DNA from: Nocardioides sp. JQ2195 | GTDB taxonomy: Bacteria > Actinomycetota > Actinomycetes > Propionibacteriales > Nocardioidaceae | Length of the DNA: 64,000 nucleotides | Reading direction: 5' to 3' | NCBI RefSeq assembly: GCF_012272695.1 | Contig: NZ_CP050902.1 | Coordinates: forward strand, 3,596,001-3,660,000 | In this document: one piece after another, positions 56,205 through 63,292 of the stretch | How positions within the stretch are numbered: position 1 is the first letter of the stretch | Layout: each line of letters begins with the position of its first letter | Translations under genes and position numbers: made by a program | The notes under the pieces: generated by a model | Database searches by the model: none | The model's input: only the letters and a program-made list of their open reading frames with translations | What the model was told of the DNA's origin: nothing

Positions 56205-57237
56205 GGGCGTCTCCTCGCGCGAGCTGGTGGGCGAGCCCGGCCAGGACGTGGTCCGCCGAGGCCACGTTTCCGGGGGCGTGGATGCCGGGAGGCAGGGTGC
56301 GCGCGAAGTCCGCGAAGGCCGACGCCGTCGTGTGGCTCGGCTCGAACTCCCAGTCGTCACGCATGCGTGAGGTGTCGACGCCTCGACCGTAGGTCAGGAA
56401 CGCCACCTGCTCGGGTGAGAAGTCGGCCAGGCCGCCGCGACGCAGCAAGGAGCCGAGTCCAGCGACGGCGAACGGCGGCAACGGCAACGACGTACGCCCG
56501 AGACGCCTGGCGGCCTGCGACAGCATGATCACCCCGTCACCCGCGACGTTGACGGTGCCGACGGCGCCCTCGGAGAGCGTGGCGAAGCGCATCACGGCCA
56601 TCAGGTCGTCGACGTGGAGGAACTGCAGGCGCGGGTCGAACCCCATGACCTGCGGCAGCACCGGCAGCTTGAAGTAGTGCGTGATGGGTGACTGGACGTC
56701 GGGACCGATGATGTTCGCCGCACGCAGCATCGCCACGCGCACGTCGGGACGACGACGGGCAAAGCCGCGGACGTAGCCCTCGACCTCGTAGGCGTCGCGG
56801 GAGTAGCCCGAGCTCGGGGTGCGCTTCGGATCCATGTCCTCGGTGAACATCGCAGGGTCGCGGCTGCTCGCGCCGTACACCGTGGTGGTCGACTTGACCA
56901 CGAGGTTGCGCAGGCCCGGGGCGCGCTGGCATGCCGCCAGCAGCTGCATGGTGCCGATGACGTTGAGCTCCTTCATCGTCGCCCGACCGCCGACGCCACC
57001 GGGGGTGGCAATGACGCTCATGTGGACGACGGTGTCGACCTCCTCCTTCACGATCACCTTGGCGATGACCGGGTTTCGGATGTCGGCACGGATGAAGTCA
57101 ACGCCCGTGGTGTCGCCCCGCGGGGGGACGATGTCGACGCCGATGACACGATCGACCGCCGGGTCAGTGGCGATCTCGCGGGCAAACCGGAGACCGAGGT
57201 CTCGAGAGACCCCGGTGACCAGAACGACCCTGCCCAT
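56197..57237 (-). CDS. NAD-dependent epimerase/dehydratase (GalE-like SDR)
   Basis: Extended SDR, 346 aa. Nucleotide-binding loop VTGVSRDLGLRFA (TGxxxxLG variant), catalytic tyrosine region YSRDAYEVEGYVRGF, and RAANIIGPDV. Substrate probably a nucleotide sugar but unproven. Overlaps the acyltransferase gene by 8 nt; 30 bp after the bS22 gene, likely co-transcribed with it. Confidence 0.86.
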   Translation of the reverse strand: MGRVVLVTGVSRDLGLRFAREIATDPAVDRVIGVDIVPPRGDTTGVDFIRADIRNPVIAKVIVKEEVDTVVHMSVIATPGGVGGRATMKELNVIGTMQLLAACQRAPGLRNLVVKSTTTVYGASSRDPAMFTEDMDPKRTPSSGYSRDAYEVEGYVRGFARRRPDVRVAMLRAANIIGPDVQSPITHYFKLPVLPQVMGFDPRLQFLHVDDLMAVMRFATLSEGAVGTVNVAGDGVIMLSQAARRLGRTSLPLPPFAVAGLGSLLRRGGLADFSPEQVAFLTYGRGVDTSRMRDDWEFEPSHTTASAFADFARTLPPGIHAPGNVASADHVLAGLAHQLARGDARG

Positions 57238-57267
57238 GCTCGGCGTCCGTCAGTCTTCGGTCGAGGA

Positions 57268-57369
57268 CTACTTGCCGAGCTTGCGACGCTGCACGCGCGT
57301 CTTCTTGAGCAGCTTGCGGTGCTTCTTCTTCGCCATACGCTTACGGCGCTTCTTGATGACTGAACCCAC
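57268..57369 (-). CDS. Ribosomal protein bS22 (AURKAIP1/COX24 domain), 33 aa
   Basis: Tiny, extremely basic protein: begins [18 protein letters not shown] and ends RRKLGK, with 19 Lys/Arg in 33 residues. This matches the actinobacterial AURKAIP1/COX24-domain peptide found as an extra protein of the small ribosomal subunit (Rv0500B-type). GTG start with GGAAGGA 5 nt upstream. Same place, between an epimerase and an excisionase-like HTH gene, as in mycobacteria and Streptomyces. Confidence 0.88.
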   Translation of the reverse strand: MGSVIKKRRKRMAKKKHRKLLKKTRVQRRKLGK

Positions 57370-57426
57370 TGTTTTCCTTCCAGAGCTTGCGGTCACTCCC
57401 GACGGAACGGCCGGGGCGACCGCCAC

Positions 57427-57432
57427 AGCCTA
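57427..57432 (-). promoter_or_regulatory. Possible -10 of the bS22 promoter
   Basis: TAGGCT on the minus strand, start predicted near 57420, about 50 nt before the GTG of the bS22 gene. Preceded by a GGGCAAT-type direct repeat. Confidence 0.35.
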
Positions 57433-57499
57433 TCGGGCAATGGGCAATGGGCAGAAACCAGCGGTCGACCTGACCGCATCGTGGCAGGGCGGGACGAGC

Positions 57500-57700
57500 T
57501 CAACCAGCGTCGTAGAAGCTGCGCTCGATGTATTCGTTGACGTCCTTCTCGGTGACCCGGAAGGAACGCCCGACCCGCACTGCTGCCAGGTCGCCACTGT
57601 GGACGAGGCGGTAGACAGTCATCTTGGAGACGCGCATCATCGCTGCGACCTCGGCGATCGTCAGGAACTTCACCTCAGAGATCTCGCCAGGGTTTGCCAT
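57500..57700 (-). CDS. Small excisionase/MerR-like HTH protein (66 aa)
   Basis: DNA-binding protein consisting almost only of a helix-turn-helix domain: FLTIAEVAAMMRVSKMTVYRLVHSGDLAAVRVGRSFRVTEKDVNEYI. Corresponds in position and sequence style to Streptomyces BdtA (a BldD target) and mycobacterial Rv0500A. No phage genes are nearby, so it is a resident regulator rather than an excisionase. Its targets are unknown. Confidence 0.85.
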   Translation of the reverse strand: MANPGEISEVKFLTIAEVAAMMRVSKMTVYRLVHSGDLAAVRVGRSFRVTEKDVNEYIERSFYDAG

Positions 57701-57731
57701 GACACACCACTTTCTTATGACACGTCGCCTG

Positions 57732-57798
57732 CTTCCCCACAGGCGTGAGCCGTGCCTTACTTCCGTGAGAATAGGGCCTGAAGTGACTCGTGGGGAAG
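57732..57798. promoter_or_regulatory. Spaced inverted repeat upstream of the HTH gene
   Basis: CTTCCCCAC (57732-57740) and GTGGGGAAG (57790-57798), 9-bp arms 49 bp apart, flanking a TATTCT -10-like hexamer for the minus-strand HTH gene. Confidence 0.35.
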
Positions 57799-57861
57799 AG
57801 TGGACACCAAAATAGTTCTGATCACTCGGCGTGTCGAATTGATCCGCGACAATTCCTCTCG

Positions 57862-57904
57862 CGCGAACGGCGGGTTCTTGCTGCGCGAACTGCGGGTTCT
57901 TGTG
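57862..57904. repeat. Two degenerate copies of the 22-bp repeat
   Basis: CGCGAACGGCGGGTTCTTGCTG then CGCGAACTGCGGGTTCTTGTG, period 22, same family as 34700-34796. Here it lies between divergent genes, upstream of the trpS leader. Confidence 0.75.
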
Positions 57905-57942
57905 CCTCGGATGGAGCATCCTCGGCACCTGCGGCGATGTGG

Positions 57943-57957
57943 CAGACTGGATCCGTG
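57943..57957 (+). promoter_or_regulatory. Leaderless promoter of the trpS leader peptide
   Basis: CAGACT (57943-57948) ends 6 nt before GTG 57955. Confidence 0.45.
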
Positions 57958-57993
57958 CTGACGACGTCCTCGACCCAGTGGTGGCCCGCCTGA
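57955..57993 (+). CDS. trpS leader peptide with tandem Trp codons (12 aa)
   Basis: GTG-initiated ORF encoding MLTTSSTQWWPA and ending in TGA. Two adjacent TGG codons in a 12-codon ORF, placed directly in the 5' arm of a hairpin upstream of a tryptophanyl-tRNA synthetase gene, is the arrangement of a ribosome-mediated attenuator: stalling at WW on low charged tRNA-Trp would free the downstream arms. Confidence 0.8.
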   Translation: MLTTSSTQWWPA

Positions 57994-58049
57994 GAGGCGG
58001 ACCACCATCGAAGCTCAGCTTTTTCGAATCGGCCGCCCCCGGGCGGCCG
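57979..58049 (+). promoter_or_regulatory. trpS: trpS attenuator (mutually exclusive hairpins)
   Basis: Hairpin 1:2 is TGGTGG-C-CCGCCT / AGGCGG-A-CCACCA (57979-58007), its 5' arm being the Trp codons. Hairpin 3:4 is CGGCCGCC-CCCG-GGCGGCCG (58030-58049). GGCGG of arm 2 can pair with CCGCC of arm 3, giving an antiterminator. A TTTTT run lies at 58020-58024. Confidence 0.72.
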
Positions 58050-58095
58050 TCGTGCATTTGCGGCTGACCCGTGGGCCCACACCCAAGGAGTCACC

Positions 58096-59049
58096 ATGAT
58101 CAAGCTGTCCCTGCTCAAGCCCACCGGCCACCTCACCCTCGGCAACCTTCTCGGCGCACTGCGTCCCATGGTCGCCGGGCAGTCGGAGGGGCGCTGCTTC
58201 TACGGCATCGCCGACCTGCACGCCCTGACCGTGCCCCACGACCCCGCGGCCCTCCGCTCCCTGAGCGTCGAGACGGCACGACTCCTGCTCGCCGTCGGCC
58301 TGGACGAGAGCACCCTCTTCGTGCAGAGCCGGGTGCCGGCACACTCCGAGCTGTCGTTCCTGCTCGAGTCGACGGTGCACACCGGCGAGCTGAACCGGAT
58401 GATCCAGTTCAAGGAGAAGGGGCGGGACCAACCCGCGACCCGAGCGTCGCTCTACACCTACCCGGCGCTGATGGCCGCCGACATCCTGCTCTACCGGCCC
58501 GAGCAGGTGCCCGTCGGCGACGACCAGCGCCAGCACGTCGAGCTGACCCGCGACCTGGCGCTGCGCTTCAACCGCACCTACGGCGAGGTGTTCACCGTCC
58601 CCGAGATCGTCACTCCACCTGCCGGCGCTCGGGTGATGAACCTGCAGGAACCGACCACCAAGATGGGCAAGTCCCACGTCGACGGGGCGGGCATCATCCA
58701 CCTCCTCGATGCGCCCGACGTCGTACGCCGCAAGATCGCGCGCGCGGTCACCGACTCGGACGTCGGCGCCGCAGCGGTTCGCGCCGACCGCACCGAGAAG
58801 CCCGGGGTGACCAACCTGCTCGACATCCTCGAGGCGTGCGGCGGATCGGCCGCGGGCGTCACGACGTACGGCGCCCTGAAGTCGGCCGTCACCGATGCCG
58901 TGGTGGCGCAGCTGGAGCCGATCCAGAAGCGGTACGCCGACCTCGACGACGCCTCGGTCTCCGCAGTCTTCGAGGAGGGTGCAGCGACGTGCCGCCAGGT
59001 GACCGCACCGGTCCTCGCGGCGGCACGGACCGCGATGGGCCTGGCCTAG
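58096..59049 (+). CDS. trpS: Tryptophanyl-tRNA synthetase (probable indolmycin-resistant type)
   Basis: Class I synthetase, 317 aa. HIGH-equivalent GHLTLGN (11-17) and KMSKS-equivalent KMGKS (189-193); GIADLHALT substrate region. Residue 8 is Lys where B. stearothermophilus has Gln9; in S. coelicolor TrpRS1 a Lys at this site is associated with indolmycin resistance, and TrpRS1 is controlled by attenuation, matching the leader here. ATG has AAGGAG upstream. Whether a second TrpRS exists in the genome is unknown. Confidence 0.93.
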   Translation: MIKLSLLKPTGHLTLGNLLGALRPMVAGQSEGRCFYGIADLHALTVPHDPAALRSLSVETARLLLAVGLDESTLFVQSRVPAHSELSFLLESTVHTGELNRMIQFKEKGRDQPATRASLYTYPALMAADILLYRPEQVPVGDDQRQHVELTRDLALRFNRTYGEVFTVPEIVTPPAGARVMNLQEPTTKMGKSHVDGAGIIHLLDAPDVVRRKIARAVTDSDVGAAAVRADRTEKPGVTNLLDILEACGGSAAGVTTYGALKSAVTDAVVAQLEPIQKRYADLDDASVSAVFEEGAATCRQVTAPVLAAARTAMGLA

Positions 59050-59061
59050 GGTGTCGACGTG
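59047..59061 (+). promoter_or_regulatory. Leaderless promoter overlapping the trpS stop codon
   Basis: TAGGGT (59047-59052), whose TAG is the trpS stop, ends 6 nt before GTG 59059. Confidence 0.55.
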
Positions 59062-59724
59062 ATCCGCGCCGTGCTGTTCGACCTCGACGACACCCTCTTC
59101 GACCACACCACGGCGGCGCGCTCGGCCGTCGTGCGGTGGGCACTGGAACGCGGAGTGTCGGGAGAGGAGGAAGCACTCTCCACCCGGTGGCGCACGGTCT
59201 CGGATCGCCACTACCGCCGCTACCAGGCTCGTGAGCTCACCTACGAGGAACAGGGACGTGAGCGGGTTCGCGAGTTCCTCGCGCAACACGTCGACGATGC
59301 CGAGGCGGACGAGGCGTTCAACGCCTACCGCACGCACTACCGCACGGACTGGCGCGCCTTCGCCGATGCCCGGCCGGCGATCGAACGCCTGCACGAGGAC
59401 GGCGTGGTGGTCGGGGTGCTGACCAACGGCGCGCGCGAGCAGCAGGCCCTCAAGATCGAACGGGTTGGCTTGGCAGACCTCCGGATGCCACTGTTCGCCA
59501 GCTCGGACTTTCCCGCAGGCAAGCCCGACCCTCGACCGTTCCTCGTCGCCTGCGGGACGCTGGGTCTTCCCCCGGAGCAGGTGACCATGGTGGGCGACTC
59601 GGTCCCGATCGACGTCGAGGGCGCCCTCGCCGCCGGGCTCGCTGCGGTGCTGCTCGACCGTTTCGACGCCCACCCCGACCACGACGGCGACCGAGTCCGC
59701 TCGCTCGACGACCTCCTGATCTGA
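59059..59724 (+). CDS. HAD-superfamily hydrolase
   Basis: 221 aa soluble phosphatase-like protein. Motif I FDLDDTLFDHTTAARSAV at the N-terminus, motif II VLTNGAREQQALKI, motif III lysine in PAGKPDPRPF, motif IV MVGDSVPIDVEGA. Closest in look to YjjG/HAD-IA 5'-nucleotidase-like or phosphoglycolate phosphatase-like members; substrate not inferable. Begins 9 nt after trpS from its own predicted leaderless promoter. Confidence 0.88.
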   Translation: MIRAVLFDLDDTLFDHTTAARSAVVRWALERGVSGEEEALSTRWRTVSDRHYRRYQARELTYEEQGRERVREFLAQHVDDAEADEAFNAYRTHYRTDWRAFADARPAIERLHEDGVVVGVLTNGAREQQALKIERVGLADLRMPLFASSDFPAGKPDPRPFLVACGTLGLPPEQVTMVGDSVPIDVEGALAAGLAAVLLDRFDAHPDHDGDRVRSLDDLLI

Positions 59725-59777
59725 TGGTGGAGCATCGCGGTCACCGAGTGACTGGATGATCCCCGATCACGCTCCAC

Positions 59778-59792
59778 TACCGTGCTGGCGTG
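59778..59792 (+). promoter_or_regulatory. Leaderless promoter, lipoate-ligase-like gene
   Basis: TACCGT (59778-59783) ends 6 nt before GTG 59790. Confidence 0.55.
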
Positions 59793-60545
59793 GACCTTCT
59801 TCGTGGACGCGTGGCCGACGACGACCCGGCGCTCGAGATGGCGGCCTCCCATGCCTTGCTACGTCAGGCGAGCAGGGGCGAGATCGGTGCCGCGCTGCGG
59901 GTCTTCAGGCCCACGCGCATGGTGGCCTTCGGGCGGCGGGACACCAATCGTCCGGGCTTCCAGGATGCGGCCCGGGCCTGTCGCGAGGCGGGCTTCACCC
60001 CCGTCGTACGAGCATCGGGCGGCCGCGCTGTCGCGTGCACGCCGGCCGCGCTCGTCGTCGACCACGTGCAACGTGACCCGGCATCGCTCGGCGGGATGGA
60101 CGCTCGCTTCGAGGACTACGGCGCGATGCTGGCCGGCGTGCTCGCCGACTTCGGCATCGACGCCCGGGTCGGGGAGGTCCCGGGCGAGTACTGCCCCGGC
60201 GCCCACTCGATCAACGCGCGGGGCACGGTGAAGCTGATCGGCACGGCGCAACGGATGGTGCGCGATGCCTGGCTGTTCAGCTCGATCGTCCAGCTCGACG
60301 ACGCGTCGGTCCTGCGACCGCTGCTCGCCGAGGTCTACACGGCGCTGGAGGTCGAGTTCGACCCTGCCTCCGTCGGAGCGTTCGTCGAGGAGGCTCCCGG
60401 CGTACCACTCGACACCCTCGAGCAGGCCGTCATCGGGGCGTACGACGACCGGTTCGGCCTGGTCGCCTCAACGATCGCAGCGACGGTGCTCGATCAGGCA
60501 GACGCCATGGTCGCTGACCACCGGGTCACCGACGACAACAATTGA
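59790..60545 (+). CDS. Biotin/lipoate A/B protein ligase family protein
   Basis: 251 aa. LplA/LipM-type fold: FGRRDTNRPGF, the conserved VVRASGGRAVACTPAALVV (RR/SGGxAV motif), PGEYCPGAHSINARGTVKLIGTAQRMVRDAWL with the lipoyl-binding lysine candidate in VKLIGTAQR. Could ligate or transfer lipoyl/octanoyl groups; the exact reaction is not decidable. Ends directly at the 22-bp repeats. Confidence 0.82.
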   Translation: MDLLRGRVADDDPALEMAASHALLRQASRGEIGAALRVFRPTRMVAFGRRDTNRPGFQDAARACREAGFTPVVRASGGRAVACTPAALVVDHVQRDPASLGGMDARFEDYGAMLAGVLADFGIDARVGEVPGEYCPGAHSINARGTVKLIGTAQRMVRDAWLFSSIVQLDDASVLRPLLAEVYTALEVEFDPASVGAFVEEAPGVPLDTLEQAVIGAYDDRFGLVASTIAATVLDQADAMVADHRVTDDNN

Positions 60546-60598
60546 GCGTTCGCGCCGCAACAACTGCCCGTTCGCGCAGCAAGAGTTGCCCGTTCGCG
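60546..60598. repeat. 22-bp repeat filling a second convergent gap
   Basis: Two full inverted-orientation units (60555-60576, 60577-60598) plus a partial one (60546-60554), same 22-bp unit as at 34700. The array spans exactly from the ligase stop to the proC stop. Confidence 0.88.
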
Positions 60599-61402
60599 TC
60601 AGGAACCCTCGGCGAGGGCCTGAGAGCGGTCGCGGGCCGCTTCCATCGCCGAGAGGAACGCCGCACGCACCTTGTGCACCTCGAGCTCGCGGATCGCGGC
60701 GGCGGTGGTGCCGGCCGGCGAGGTCACCTGCTCGCGCAGCACCGTCGGGTGGGTGCCGGTGTCGCGCAGCATCTTCGCCGAGCCGAACAGCGTCTGGATG
60801 ACCAGCTCCGTCGCCGTGGCGCGCGGCAGGCCCAGGTGCACGCCCGCCTCGACCATCGACTCGACGACGTAGAAGATGTAGGCCGGCCCGGAGCCGGAGA
60901 TCGCGGTGACCGCGTCCTGCTGCTTCTCGGGGATCCGCAGCACCCGCCCGGTGGCGCCGAGGAGCTGCTCGGCCAGGGCGAGGTGCGCGTCGTCGCAGTG
61001 TGAGCCGGGCGAGATCGTGAACATGCCCTCGTCGACCAGGGCCGGAGTGTTCGGCATGACCCGCACGACCGCGATCCCGTCGGGGATGCGCGCCTCGATG
61101 AACGCGGTGGTGATGCCGGCCGCCAACGAGACGACCAGCTGGCCGGGGCGCAGGTGGGGGCCGATCTCGTCGAGCACGGTGCCCATGTCCTGGGGCTTCA
61201 CCACGAGGGCCAGGGTCTCGGCCTGCTCGGCGGACTCGACGTTGGAGACCACGCTGACGGCGTACTTCTCCTCGAGCTCGCGGGCGCGGGGCTCACGCTT
61301 CTCACCGACCAGGAGTGTCGCCGGGTCGGCACCGGCCCGGATCAGCCCGGAGAGCAGGGTCTCCCCCATGACTCCGGCACCGATGATGGCGGTCTGTGCC
61401 AC
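60599..61402 (-). CDS. proC: Pyrroline-5-carboxylate reductase
   Basis: NADPH-dependent last step of proline synthesis, 267 aa. N-terminal Rossmann AIIGAGVMGETLLSGLIRAG; C-terminal dimerisation domain with AISGSGPAYIFYVVESM and EQVTSPAGTTAAAIRELE, the P5CR signature. Follows the proline dehydrogenase gene by 40 bp on the same strand. The position near bS22 and the HTH gene is kept in mycobacteria. Confidence 0.95.
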   Translation of the reverse strand: MAQTAIIGAGVMGETLLSGLIRAGADPATLLVGEKREPRARELEEKYAVSVVSNVESAEQAETLALVVKPQDMGTVLDEIGPHLRPGQLVVSLAAGITTAFIEARIPDGIAVVRVMPNTPALVDEGMFTISPGSHCDDAHLALAEQLLGATGRVLRIPEKQQDAVTAISGSGPAYIFYVVESMVEAGVHLGLPRATATELVIQTLFGSAKMLRDTGTHPTVLREQVTSPAGTTAAAIRELEVHKVRAAFLSAMEAARDRSQALAEGS

Positions 61403-61442
61403 GCGGATCCACCCACTTCCTGGAGAGATGCTGCCGGTCGGA

Positions 61443-62384
61443 CTACTTCTTGGAGACCAGCGACTTCACGAAGAATGACAGGTTCTGCGGACGCTCCGCG
61501 AGGCGTCTCATGAGGTAGCCGTACCACTCCTGGCCGTAGGGCACGTAGACCCGCACGGTCTCCCCGGCACCCGCGAGCCGCTTCTGCTCCTCGGGTCGGA
61601 TGCCGTAGAGCATCTGGAACTCGTAGGTCCCCTTCTCCCGGCCGACGTCGGCGGCGATGGACGAGGCGATCGCGATCATCCGGGGGTCGTGGGTGGCGAC
61701 CATCGGGTAGCCACCACCGTTGAGCAGGACCTTGAGACAGCGCACGTAGGACTTGTCGACGTCGAGCTTGTCCTGGAACGCGACCGACTCCGGCTCGTTG
61801 TAGGCGCCCTTGCACAACCGAACCCTCGAGCCCTGGTGGGCGAGCGCGCGACAGTCGTCCTCGGTGCGGTGCAGGTAGGCCTGCAGCACGGCGCCGGTCT
61901 CGGGGAAGTCCTGGCGCAGCTCGGCGAGGACGGCCAACGTCGCATCCGTGGTGGTGTGGTCCTCCATGTCGATGGTGACCGTGGTGCCGGCGTTGCGTGC
62001 CGCCCGGCAGATGGCTCGGGCGTTCTCCAGCGCGATCTTGTGCCCGGAGCCGTTGCCGGAGAGCATCAGGCCGATCGCGGTCAGCTTCACCGAGACCTCG
62101 GCATGGCGCGCCAGCCCGTGCTCGGAGAGCTGCTGGAGCAGCTCGATGTACGCCGCCACGGTGGCGTCCGCCTGGGCCGCGTCGAGGGTGTCCTCGCCGA
62201 GGAAGTCCAGGGTCGCGGCGAGCCCGTCCTCGACGAGGGCAGCAGCGGCCGCCACGGCCGCCTCCGTGGACTCCCCGGGGACGTAGTTGGAGACGATGCC
62301 GGAGGAGACCGGCATCGTGCTGACGAGTTTCTTCACCCGCTCGCTCCTGGCGAGGAGCAGAAGGGGTTGGCGGAGCAACGGCAT
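61443..62384 (-). CDS. Proline dehydrogenase
   Basis: Flavin-dependent oxidation of proline to P5C, 313 aa, monofunctional. TIM-barrel segments SVKLTAIGLMLSG, TVTIDMEDHTTTD, VLQAYLHRTEDDCR, RVRLCKGAYNEP, MVATHDPRMIAIA and QMLYGIRPEEQKRL are characteristic. ATG 62384 is set by TAGCCT 7 nt upstream. Electrons likely go to menaquinone. Next to proC, an opposite-direction enzyme. Confidence 0.94.
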   Translation of the reverse strand: MPLLRQPLLLLARSERVKKLVSTMPVSSGIVSNYVPGESTEAAVAAAAALVEDGLAATLDFLGEDTLDAAQADATVAAYIELLQQLSEHGLARHAEVSVKLTAIGLMLSGNGSGHKIALENARAICRAARNAGTTVTIDMEDHTTTDATLAVLAELRQDFPETGAVLQAYLHRTEDDCRALAHQGSRVRLCKGAYNEPESVAFQDKLDVDKSYVRCLKVLLNGGGYPMVATHDPRMIAIASSIAADVGREKGTYEFQMLYGIRPEEQKRLAGAGETVRVYVPYGQEWYGYLMRRLAERPQNLSFFVKSLVSKK

Positions 62385-62397
62385 GCCGAACAGGCTA
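62382..62397 (-). promoter_or_regulatory. Leaderless promoter, proline dehydrogenase-proC
   Basis: -10 TAGCCT (62392-62397) ends 7 nt before ATG 62384. Confidence 0.55.
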
Positions 62398-62554
62398 TCG
62401 CCGCCCCCGTCAACGTGTGAAAGTCGCACCGGCCGGGGCAACGAAGGGCCGGGGCAACGGGGGCCGGCGCCAGCTCGCCGTCAGGCCCGTCTCCCCCTGT
62501 TGCTTGCCACTCCGATCGCTGTCACGGTCGTGGCCGGCGTCGTCGTGCCCTCGG

Positions 62555-63292
62555 TCACCGCGTACGCCGACGCAGCGTGACCGCACCCAGGGCAAGGGCG
62601 GCCACGGCGAAGGCGACGACCACGGCCAGGTCCTGCCACACCTCGGTGGTGGAGCTGCTGGTGGTCAGGTGCGTCATCGCGTCGGTCGCGTAGGACAAGG
62701 GCAGGCAGTTGCTGATCACCTCGAGCACGTCGGGCAGCACCGTGCGCTTGACGAAGAGTCCGCACAACAGGATCTGCGGGATCACCAGCGCCGGCATGAA
62801 CTGCACTGCCTGGAACTCGGTGTTGGCGAAGGCGCTGACGAACAGTCCCAGCGCGGTGCCGAGGACGGCGTCGGCCACGGCGACCACGGTGAGCAGCCAC
62901 ACCGGCCCCCGGATGGTGAGGTCGAGCAGCCCGACACTGAGGGCCACCGCGAGCACCGACTGCACGACGGCGACGAGGGCGAAGGCGAGCGCGTAGCCGA
63001 CCAGGAAGTCGCCCTTGCCCAACGGCATCGAGAGCAGCCGCTCGAGCGTGCCGCTGCCGCGCTCGCGCAGCGTGGTCACGCTGGTCACCAGGAACATGAT
63101 GATGAACGGGAAGATCGCCAGCAGCCCGGGCCCGAGCTCGTCGAAGGTGTTGCCGGGCAGGTCGTCGAACATCCACCACAGCAGTGCGATCAACAGGCAG
63201 GGCAGGACCAGCAGCATGACGAGGGTGCGCGGATCGCGCCGCAGCTGGGTGAGCACCCGCCGGGTGACGGCCAGGGTGATGCGGGGGTTCAT
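62555..63292 (-). CDS. ABC-2 type transporter permease
   Basis: Integral membrane exporter subunit, 245 aa. About six hydrophobic helices with the ABC2 motif TTLRERGSGTLERLLSMPLGKGDFLVGYAL in between. ATG 63292 overlaps the ATPase stop by 4 nt, deciding the start over an open frame that continues inside the ATPase gene. Cargo unknown (drug or lipid exporters share this form). Confidence 0.92.
   Translation of the reverse strand: MNPRITLAVTRRVLTQLRRDPRTLVMLLVLPCLLIALLWWMFDDLPGNTFDELGPGLLAIFPFIIMFLVTSVTTLRERGSGTLERLLSMPLGKGDFLVGYALAFALVAVVQSVLAVALSVGLLDLTIRGPVWLLTVVAVADAVLGTALGLFVSAFANTEFQAVQFMPALVIPQILLCGLFVKRTVLPDVLEVISNCLPLSYATDAMTHLTTSSSTTEVWQDLAVVVAFAVAALALGAVTLRRRTR

Noticed and set aside
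57500..57700. Phage excisionase indicating an integrated element
   Set aside because: The HTH gene is in a conserved chromosomal setting with bS22 and proC; no integrase, attachment-site repeats or phage genes are present.
57955..58095. T-box leader for trpS
   Set aside because: No T-box consensus sequence or specifier-loop layout; the short ORF with two Trp codons and paired hairpins fits ribosome-mediated attenuation better.
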